Shown here piece after piece: positions 39,701 to 51,700 of a stretch of DNA of 64,000 nucleotides. The stretch comes from Conchocele bisecta (Eukaryota; Mollusca; Bivalvia; Lucinida; Thyasiridae): contig CM055272.1 of NCBI GenBank assembly GCA_029237695.1, forward strand, positions 12,264,042 to 12,328,041, in the 5' to 3' direction. The notes below the pieces were generated by a model. That model ran no database searches and had not been told where the DNA came from. It worked only from the letters and a program-made list of their open reading frames with translations. Each line of letters begins with the position of its first letter. Position 1 is the first letter of the stretch. The position numbers were made by a program, and so were the translations under genes.

Positions 39701-42700
39701 CAGCATTCACCATTCAGTCTGATCAGGGCCTGCAGCGCATTCTCCGTTCAGTCTGATCAGGGCCTGCAGCATTCACCGTTCAGTCTGATCAGTGCCTGCA
39801 GCGCATTCACTGTTCAGTCTGATCAGGGCCTGCAGCATTTACCGTTCAGTCTGATCAGTGCCTGCAGCATTCAACGTTCATTCTGATCAGTGCCTGCTGA
39901 TCAGGGCCTGCATCATTCACTGTTCAGTTTGATCAGTGCCTACAGCATTCACCGTTCAGTCTGATCAGGGCCTGCAGCACTCACCGTTCAGTCTGATCAG
40001 GGCCTGCATCATTCACCATTCAGTCAATGAGATAAGGCAGTCAACCAAACAGTGAATGTCACATGAATACATATGTCATGTATGGATGCAAACACTAGGT
40101 GTCATGTTTGGTTACAGATGTCATGTATGGATGAATACACTAGGTGCCATGTATGGATATATATGCCATGTATGGATGCATACACTAGGTGTCATGTTTG
40201 GTTTCAGATGTCATATATGGATGCATACACTAGGTGCCGTGTATGGTAATATATATGCATACACTAGGTGCGTGTATGGATATAGATGTCATGTATGGAT
40301 GCATACACTAGGTGTTGTGTATGGATACAGATTTCATGTATGGATGCATACACTAGGTGTTGTGTATGGATACATATGTCATGTATGGATGCAAACACTA
40401 GGTGTCGTATATGGATACATGTCATGTATGGATGCATACACTAGGTGTTGTGTATGGATACATATGTCATGTATGGATGCAAACACTAGGTGTCATGTTT
40501 GGTTACAGATGTCATGTATGGATGCATACACTACGTGTTGTGATGTCATGTATGGATGCACACTACGATGTCATGTAGGTGATGCATACACTACGTTGTG
40601 GTGATCATGTATGGATGCATACACTACGTGTTGTGTATGGTACAGATGTCATATGGATGCATACACTAGGTGCCATGTAGGATACATATGTCAAATGTAT
40701 GGATGCATTTACAAACTAGGCGTTCATGTAAATGGATTTTACAGATACTCATGTACTGGATGGCATAGGTGAGTATCATGTGGTGATGGCATATGTCATG
40801 TATGCATACACACGTGTTTGTCATTGTATGGTATACATATTCTGTATGGATGCAAAACAGTAGGTGTCATGTATGGTACATGATGTCATGTATGGATGCA
40901 TGAGTGAGTTGTCAGTGGTACAGATGTCGTTGTATGGATAAACAGATGTGTCATGTATGGATGCACAGGGCTGTATGGATGCAAGGATCTGAGTGTCATG
41001 TATGGATGCAAGGATGGTTGTATTGAATACAGATGTATGTATGGATTGCAATGGGAGGTGCGTGTATGTATGGATACAGATGTGTGTATGGAGATGCAAG
41101 GAGTGTGTGTCATGTATGGATACAGTGCCATGTATGGAGCAAGGATTCTGAGTGTTCATGTATGGATACAGATGGTGTATGAATACAGATGTTCATGTAT
41201 GGTTGCAAGGATGTGATTTTCATGATATGGATACAGATGTGTCATGTATGGTGCATCCTAGGTGCCATGTATGGATACAGATGTCATGTATGGGATGCAT
41301 AGAGTTAGTGCATTGTATGTATACAGATGTCATTGTATGGATGCAATGATGTGAGTGTCATGTCTGGGTATACAGATTGTCGTTGGTATGGTTGCAAGGA
41401 GTGTGTGTATGTATGGATACAGATGCCATGTATGGAGCAAAGGAAGACGCTGAGTGTCATGGTATGGATACAGATGGTGTATGAATACAGATGTCATGTA
41501 TGGTGCAAGGAGTGATTGTCATGGATGGATACAGATGTCATGTATGGATGCATACATAGGCCTGTTTGTAGGTGTCGTGGATCATCGGATACATATGTCA
41601 TGTATGGATGCATACTAGCTAGTCTAGTGTGTATGGATAAACATTGGTCATGTTAAGGATGCATACATAGTCGTGTTATGGATACAGATTTCATGATGGA
41701 TGAAGGATGTGAGTATCATGTATGGATGCATATGTCATGTATGAATGCAAGGATTGAGTATCATGTATGTATACATATTATACATATGGTGTTTGGATGC
41801 AAGGAGTTAGTGTCATGTATGGATACAGATGTCGTGTATGGATGCAAGGAGTGAGTGTCATGTATGGATACAGATGTTGTGTATGGATGCAAGGACTGAG
41901 CGTCATGTATGGATACAGACGTCATGTATGGATACAGATGGTGTATGAATACAGATGTCATGTATGGATGCAAGGAGTGCTTGTCATGTATGGATACAGA
42001 TGTCATGTATGGATGCAAGGAGTTAGTGCCATGCATGGATATAGATGTCATGTATGGATGCATGTATGGGCACTAATGTTATGAACAAATACAAACAACA
42101 GATGTCATTTATGGATTGAAATGTTCTCATGATTGAAAAGGTAACTACCAGCATCATTTGTTTTAGTGTCACAAATAGAGATCCCAGAATGTCCTAGTGA
42201 ATCCGACTTTGCCGATCTGATCATCGCTACATGCGGATACGGGTTTCCATACACTAATGAGATGTCGGGCGATCCATGTGGGTAAGTTCCAATGTATGAC
42301 GGTGCACTGACTAGCACCATGGTGAACCCTTAGAATGCAGGAAACATAAAGTATCGCCTGCTGTTGAGTTATATTTCGTTTTTATTCTCAATAAAAACAT
42401 GGTTTGACAGCACTTTAGAATAATTTCCATTGGAAATGATTGTAAAGTGTTGTCAAACCATGTTTTGATGAGAAAAATGGAAAATAAAAAAATAAATGCA
42501 GACACATTTTAATTTGGCATTGTAAGGGTTAATGTTTGGACTTTGTATCAGTTGGTGATGTCACAGGGAGACATCACCATATTTGGATAGTGTACCGGGA
42601 TCTTCAACTTAATACAATCACACTTTGGACTTATACTGCTAATGACACACAGAATACAGTGTCTTGTAACTAGTAATCTATTCAATCTGTCATAAATAGA

Positions 42701-45700
42701 GGCTTTAAACTTGGTGTGTAGCCTCCTTATGGTCTGTACATGTACAAAGTGAATTTTCATTTTTTTATTTGACCTCCGGTTCATGGATAATCTCCCCCTT
42801 TTTGGATTTTGAATTTCACAATTTTGCCATGTAACTTGTAAAACTTGTAACCTGTAATAGCTGGAGGCTTGATACTTGGTATGTAGCTTCCTTTATATAG
42901 CATGTAGATGTGCAGCGAATTACAATTTTTGATCTGACTACTCCCTTGTCATGAATTATCTCCCCTTTTTGCAATTTTGCTTTGTTTTTCTACCAAAGCA
43001 TCCATGTTCTACATTTTCTGGTTCTGCATCAAACTTACAAAATTGCCATATGGAGCATAATATATATTGTCCCGGTAACTGATATTGGCTATTTAGTTTG
43101 GTAAAATATATATTTAATTACTCACAATTGCTCATCATCCCCTCACAAAGTTGGAGGTATATAGTATTTGTGACGTCCGTCCGTCTGGAGCCTATATACA
43201 TAACCGTTTGGTGGACTTTTGTATAATTGCACACAAATGTTCATCATCAGAGGATGAAACACGCGTAATACGTTTCACTAAAATTTGTACTAAGAAGTTT
43301 GTAAGTGCAGAATGAAAATTTAAAATAACATTTGCACTGTTAGCCGATGTTGGTAAATTTTTAGTGAATATGTTCACATGTACATGTAGGTGGAAAATGG
43401 TAGCATTAGTTACCATGTTAATGTGAGAAGCAAATTAATAATAAAAAATTGTACGATATTTCTTATCGTACAAAGTTTAGTGCAGGTCCCTAGGTCCAAG
43501 GTCAACGTCACACTTAAGAGGTCAAAGGTGAAAAATGGGAACACAATGTCCCATCTCAGGCCATATATCCAAAACCGTTTGGTGGATTTCCGAATAAATA
43601 CACACAAATGTTTGTTATCAACAGACGACGAACCAATGTCCATCTGAGGCCAGATAGACAAAACATTACAATGTATTTTAAAATAAATACACAACAAAGT
43701 TTGCCATCATGAGACAATGTGGCACATGCAAGAAACATGATAAACAATGGAAACAAAACTGTGTAATCATTTGATGGATTCTCGAATAACTGCACATAAA
43801 TACCTAACCATCATAAACCGTAATACAAGACAAACATCCCGAGTTCTAAAATCAAGGTCACACTTCGAGGTCAAAGGTTATTTGTATGATAGATTTTGTA
43901 TACCCCCACAACGAGCTGATTCCAAGGTCAAGGTCAAATACTTAGTCTCTTTACAAAACTTAACATCAGAGAAATATTGTTATAACTTCTATTTTCTTCA
44001 TCCAAAATGCTTAATATTTCACACATGCATTCCTGTAAGGCTCTACTACATGCTGTGCCAAATCCACGACCGTCCAACCCCCGCTTATCCCAAGGTCAAG
44101 GTCAAATACTTAGTTTCTTTACAAAACTTACTATCAGAGAAATATGTTATAACTTCTATTTCCTTCATCTAAAATGTTTAATATTTCACATATGGATTCC
44201 TGTGCCAAATCCACGACCGTCCATCCCCCGCTAAGCCCAGAGTCCAGGCCACAAGCCCACACAGTTGAATTTTATTTTTAAGAGTCAAGGCCACAAACCC
44301 ACACAGTTGAATTTTTTTTTTACATATTTAGGGGTACCTGGTCCCACGCTGGGGGTATTCTGTAAGCCTCGCTTACTGACCAATCTAGTTTTAATAGCTA
44401 CAATGTATTGTGAGAATTTTAAGAATGTAGCAACTGTTCTACAGATGATTCTTTAATAATTGTTCTAATCTTGTATGTATCTAACAGCATTGTTTCGTTA
44501 ACCAAGCTTAATATAACTTTTTGCTTGTTATTTCGTGCTATGCTGAGTGTCGGGATTTCCATTGACAAAGGTTTTCCTGTGTTACATGGTGTCAGTCAGA
44601 GACAGCGCGATCTCCTGCCTCTAAAACAAGTTGAAATATTGACTGTGCTACTCCACTACAGACAGTGAATATTGCAATGGTTGTTTTTGTACTGCACTAA
44701 TAAATGTAGTGAGATGATCATGAGTGACACTTGTTTCTGTGTTACAGGTACCGGTATGCGTTTACAGGATGCATCCAGGACATCTTGAACAGGGACATCG
44801 GGTCTGACTGTGGGGTTGGGGTAGCGTTCATAGAGCGCACATTGGAACAGTACAATGACACTATATACGATGCGTTCCCGTTCCATCCAGTTCAATGTCT
44901 AAGTATGTTTACTCTGTCAAACTTCTGTCCCTAGTATTTCTGTCAGCACATTTCAGATTGAATTGAAATATTTTATGCATATTTATAGTTCTGCCTAGAT
45001 CAGTAGTCGATTTCATCAAAATTGCAAAGTATACTTATCTAGCAAAGTATACTTTGAGGGAGTAATCATTTATTTTTCCCAAAATGCATTATTTCATATA
45101 GAACTAACCGTTGCATATATTTGATGATTAAAAGTATGCAGAATTATTATACTGAATTTATTACATTATCACAGCCAAATTGGCTGTGATAATGTAATAA
45201 ATTCAGTATAATAAATTTATCCCAAAATTGAAAATTTCTCCCTCAAAGTATACTTTGCTAGATAAGTATACTTTGCAATTTTGATAAAATCGGCTACTGA
45301 TCAACATTAATGATTCAGTGTGACGCTGAATTGATATATACATTACCAGTATATAAACATTTTTATCGAGTGTACCATAATGACCAAAGTGGGTCGAAAC
45401 GTCTTGGTCCAAAATGTCCATAAACTGACATACACTACAATCAAGTCGGTCAGACATTTGAGAGTAACGTCCCTTTGCAATGTTGGTGAAATGGGCTACA
45501 GATGACCAGATTTAATGATTAACTGTTCAACAGGAAATGGAAACTCAATACTCGGATGGTACAGTGCATTGTACACTTGGCTGAACTATAAGTATGTTAT
45601 ATATATATTTTTCACATATTGGATTTTTCAGGAACTAAATGCTGCTTAACAATCCAATATGTGAACAAGAACTAGCTGCCATAGTTTCATTAAGTAGCCC

Positions 45701-48700
45701 CGTGGCTTGCCCCCATGCCTCTTGTCAAGGGCACCGTAACAAAGTGTCTCGGCAACATGATCAAGACTTGCACTGTCTGTTAATACTTACCAATTGTTTA
45801 TGACATTAACACCTTCCTGTATCAAGGAATAGTCTCGATATCATGATGGAGATTTTAGATACGTAGGCGTGAACTGGCTATGGAAAGGTGTATTATATAA
45901 GCATTTTGGCTTTCTCCTTAATCCTCCAATACTACTGTGTAGAAACATGAGCTTCTTCAAATGAAATAAAATACTGTTTAAAGTAGCGGTACCCTTCTTG
46001 TGGCCCAATATAACATCTGTGGAAATCTAATAAACGTCTCTACTAATAAAACAATCCCGATTACGTTGTATTTCAACCTTGAAATAAATCGTCATTATTT
46101 TGGCAGGTCCGATTTGTTTACTTTCATTTCCTGGTTCAGAAAGGTTGTGCGGGTTCAGTGCATAGCCATTTAGGATTACTTCGGTGTTTATTATAGGAAT
46201 GAATGGCCTTTTTTTGGAATTTATCGGGGTATAAACTTGGAAAAGTCGCGGGAATACTGGACGAAGGCCGGAAGGCCTCGTCCAGTATTCCCGCGACTTT
46301 TCCAAGTTTATATCCCCGAGAAATTCCACAAAAAGGCCATTCATTCCTTATAATTCCAGCATTTGAAATAAATTCATCAAGAAATGTGTTTATTTTCCGT
46401 TTTCTTAAGCACTATTTTAACTGCGCCTCATGGTTACGGAAAGTAGTTCAGCGTGGGAGTTTACTGGGATATAAATTTTGGACAGAGACTTGCTACGGGC
46501 CAATCAAATGTTAGGGAATTGTGTAAATATTTTTGTGCTGGAATTATTATAGTACAATGGGAAAAGTTGAGTCACGTGAACCGAACACGGCTTTGCCAAG
46601 ACAAAAACATGATGAGGTCACACATGCGCAGTAAATTTGTAAATGCAAATTTGTACGGCTTCAGTTTTTATCATAGTACAATGTGATAAAAGGGGTCACG
46701 TGATCGTAGCTACTTACACAAATAAACTATATGAATGTGATCAGTAAGTCACTATATCATGAATATAGATACTGCCACCAATAAAAATACACATACTACC
46801 GTAATCAGCAAATAATAGACCAAAACTAAACAGGTCTGTAGAAGCAAACGTATACATGTTTTACATGAAAATGTGTTGATAATTTCCTACATAAAGACCT
46901 ACATATCTGCATAAAGACTTATTGGAACACATACCTATGGTTAATTATACCCTGGCCGATAGGCAAGAGGTGATATAGCGTTCGTCTAATGACATACGTA
47001 CGTGCATTTGTAACGCCTTTTATTTTCAATAACTTCATCGATTTTGATAATATTTGGCGACAATTTTTGTCTAGAGATGATGCTTTGTTTTGCATACAAC
47101 CCACATCCGACCACCCAAGGTAAAGGTCACTGAGGACTTACGTTCACCTTGTTTGTAAGGCAAAAATGTTAAAAAATATGTATTATAAAGGCTGACAGCT
47201 AGGGTATTAGCTTAGTGATAACTATGCCTTTGTTGGTGTATGTAACTATCGTGTCATGTGTAGGTTTTTTATTAGATTTCCATAGATTGTACATGGAGCC
47301 ACACAAAGTGTACAATAACCTATACCATTTCAGCCCTAAATCACTGGAATGGACTGTGATATGTTTTTCAATCAATCCAATCGTCACAAAATGATTTTCA
47401 GACTAGTCCATTTATGAAAAGGCGGTGTTTATTGTCTACAAAATATGGAAATGGCTTGCAAAAAGTGTCGATCCTGATGTGACGGCTCGTTACGAGCCGG
47501 CTCATCTGGATCTACACTGTTTGCAAACACTGTAGTCTGTAGTGTTGATCGGGTTAAAGCAACTGGCTATGGATAATTTCCCATTGACAGAGCCATCGTG
47601 CGAGGAGTTCCAGGATGTAATAGAGGCCAGGATCAATGAGAAGTCACTTGGTTTCACCACGGATCCATTTACAGACTGGTCACACGAAGATAAATGCGAG
47701 TACGTATCTGTGGTGTAATTGTAGGTACCGTAATAACCTAACTATTCAGACACGGTTTGTTTTGGGAAAAGAAACCTAATTATGGTAAACAAATACAGTA
47801 AAGCTTGCTTATAGCAAATTCATGGGGACCAAGATTCGTTTATATGGATAGAAGATTTGTTATCAAATACAGTAAAGCTTGCTTATAGCAAATTCATGGG
47901 GACCAAGATTCGTTATATGGATAGAAGATTTGTTATCAAATACAGTAAAGCTTGCTTATAGCGAATTCATGGGGACCAAGATTCGTTATATGGATAGAAG
48001 ATTTGTTATCAAATACAGTAAAGCTTGCTTATAGCGAATTCATGCTTATAGCGAATTCATGGGGACCAAGATTCGTTATATGGATAGAAGATTTGTTATC
48101 AAATACAGTAAAGCTTGCTTATAGCGAATTCATGGGGACCAAGAATCGTTATATGGATAGAAGATTTGTTATCAAATACAGTAAAGCTTGCTTATAGCGA
48201 ATTCATGGGGACCAAGATTCGTTATAGGATAAGAAGAGTTGTTATTCAAAATACAAGTTAAAAGCTGTTATAGCGAATTCATGGGAACCAAGATTCGTTT
48301 ATAATAGATTTGTTATCAAATACGTAGCTTGGGGCATATAGCTTTGATCAAATACAGAAACAGAATTCGTTATATGGAGAAGATTTGTTATCAAATACAG
48401 TAAAGCTTGCTTATAGCGAATTCATGGGGACTAAGATTCGTTATATGGATAGAACATTTGTTATCAAATACAAATTCGCTATTTTACCATCAAATCAAAT
48501 GACTTAGAAATATATGTATGTACTGGATGAATGAAGAATTTGATTTGGCTGAGAAAATGTGTTTATTTTATTTTTTAAAGTCATTGTTATTTGGCCTTTC
48601 AACAATAATGAAAACCAAATGAGCCTGCAATATAATGTAAAAAATACATCAAAATGTATAGATAGCTTTCAACTATCATAGGAAATGTGATGTGTTCGAT

Positions 48701-51700
48701 GGCGGCCGTTCTGTTAATCAAACATTGTTTTTTCTCTTTGACTAACATTTTTAATCAATCCCAAATTGTACATAGATTCGGGGGGCCGTTTCACTTAACT
48801 TCATACAACTAAAATGTTGGTAAGTGCAAAATTATAATAGTCTGTAAATTTCACATTAACAATATTTTCTTGAAACAATTATTGGATTTACATTTATTGA
48901 GTATAGGCTGCATATGCAGCATATGCTCAATAAGTGTAAATCCATCAATTGAGATTTCCAGACGATCCTAAATTTGCACTTATGAACATTTTAGTTGTAC
49001 GAAGTTTAGTGAAACGGGCCCCTGGTCATGATCTGCAATGTTTGCCCAAATGCAAACATTTATCAGCACTAGTGACTTAACTGGTCAGTAATGATCAGAA
49101 GCCAGTAGTTGAACAACATTAAACGGTATTTAATGACGTATGCGATAAATCTGTGTGTTATTGTATCGGGGTGTTCTCACTTTCCCAACATTCTGTATTT
49201 CAGGTAGAAATTTATTTTTTTTGCATGTTGGGAAAGTGATACACTATTGTTATGCTTAACAATGGACTTAATTGGTGATAATTGGTCAAAATTGCTATTC
49301 TGCACAGCAGAAAGTTACATACCACAATTTGGGTTGAAGTAAAGTAAATGTTTTAAATATGTACTTGTAATGAATTATTAAATCGAGCAGGAAACAAAAA
49401 CGTCACAATTTGTATTATGTACATCCTGATCAGCTACAACTACTAAAGTTAACTTAGCACATTTGTACACTATATTCTATTAAATTACAGTGTATTTCCT
49501 GATCAAAAGCAACTTTTATTTAACATACATATGTAATTTAAAATGTGTAGATCCTGATCAGCTATGAGTTTTAACACAACAGTGTAAATCATGATCAACA
49601 CCACTAAAACAACTCAGTTTTTATTTACTCCGCACATTTGCGATTGAAACAATAGATTTCTTCATAAAATGAAACACCACCTATTTGTGTGTATTGTCCT
49701 AATTTAATCAGATGTGACGCTACATTGGTATACTCCGTAACCTCCAGGTCCGTATTCAATTCTGTCAATTAGTATGATTTATTTCATCTTGTCCGATAGT
49801 GAACACATGTTAAAATTGTTAATTTATAATTAAATATGTGTAACGCACCTTTAAGCCCAGCAGTATACCCAACACACAGGTAAGTCAAAGGTGTGAAAGT
49901 CAAATGTTGGGAAAGTGAGACAGTCTAGACAGACCAAAAATCAAAATGTTGGGAAAGTGAGATACAACCATTGTATCATGCCTGCCATGTCTTGACACTT
50001 AATTTGCACCCACAGGGTACATGCCAAGCTGACTTACCTGCTACTTGTCTGTTATATTATCATAAAAAGTTGGCAGGCCAAGTAATTAATATACATGTAC
50101 TACGGGCGTCATTCTACCATGTCCGCTACAAAGTCGTATATAGCCGAACATTATCGACGATAACTTTAATCCAAGAATAAAAAATGATTTATTATAAACA
50201 TTGATATTTTCGTATACATTTTGCACTTGGGGACCGGAAAATCACTTTGTACTAACCACTTATTTGTGGGTGGTTGGTCGGGTGAAAGTGACGGTGTAAA
50301 TTAACAGTAGGGGTTCTTCCTTTTTGGAATCTTGATTTTCTTCATTAAGCCCTCGTGTACGTTTTTTATCTTTGGCTCTTTTGTTACCTGGGAGTTGAAT
50401 TGGGTTATTGCCCGTTATAAAAGTAGTAAGATTATTACTGATCCTACTGCTTTTGGGAGGGTGCCAAATGATTCTGGTGTGGCGAGGACCTGGCATCAGA
50501 TCAGGATTATTCTGATTTCAGGGCTGAATATATATATTGTAAATATTCAGTTCTGATTTTGGGATTTTCCCCACATTTGTACATGTACTTGAACATGTAC
50601 ATGTACTTGTACAGGTAATATATGGGATTTAGTACTAAACCCATTGACCCGGCCTTAAATTACCTCAGCTGTTGATAGGCCGTTAAACCCCAACAAACAA
50701 ACAAACTAACCAGTTATTCGCACTAAATGAGTTTGCTCTAGGCGCATTATGTTGGCAGTATTAAAGGTGACACCAACAAATGCTTGCGGCGTGCGTTGAC
50801 TAGCGGCGTGCGTTGTGTCCTTGAGCAAGACACTTTATCCACACTGCTCCAGTTCACCCAGCTGTAAATGGGTACCGATAATTCGTAGTTGCTCTGTAAA
50901 TACGAATTACCGGCTTCTCTCAAAAATCTCTACTTCCGTTCTTTCTCCCATTCTTGGGAGACGGCATGCAAGGTCCTAGAGCCAGTGCCGCCGTTAAATA
51001 TAAGCAAAAAAAATGCTTGTTCTGTTTTTGTAACATTCATTTTCGGAGGTACCATCTGAGACACAGCCGCTAAAAAGAATAGATTGGTTAGAGATTTGAA
51101 ACCACTCTGTACTAAAAGAGAATTTGCACAAAGTAAGTTCGCAGTAATAGAGTTTTACTGTACATTGTCATTGTGATAAACAAGTACAACCGTACTAACG
51201 TACATATTTGGACACGCCTTGCTGTGAGAAACCAGATATTAATGTTTGTTTGTCAGAATATTTAGGGTTATTACAGTACTCCCGAGTCCCGACCATATGA
51301 GTGCTGTTTTTCAGATCCAGTCGGGAAGATGGCAGGCTCTTCTTCTGTAGTTGTTATATCCATGTTTGTGCCATACGAAAACCAGGCGTATTAACGTCAT
51401 TATTCAAATTGTGTAATATCGCTGCAAAATTTCACATTTTGCCGTCACATATGTGGCTGTGACAGGAGAAATGGTGCTTATGGGATTTGTGACTAGTGTA
51501 GTTCCTATGTATATTACTTTTTAGAAGCATAGCATGTGTTTCACTGAAGGAATGGTGATCAGTGCTGGTGATCAGTGCAGATCCTGATCAGACTGTGCGG
51601 ATGCACAGGCTGATCTGGATCGACATGGTCACAAAACACGTAAGCCCCATTTCTCCAGTCACAGCCATATTTACATTTAAAGTGTCGCAATTCTTCCCTG

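Noticed and set aside
40056..40604. 182-codon open frame rich in His, Trp, Met and Cys
   Set aside because: It is the translation of a tandem minisatellite, with no start context, splice sites or conservation argument.
45534..45591. Possible exon bounded by gttcaacag and AA|gtatgt
   Set aside because: It would end in phase 2, while exon M9-A needs phase 1, and it has no Cys and no B partner before 47591.
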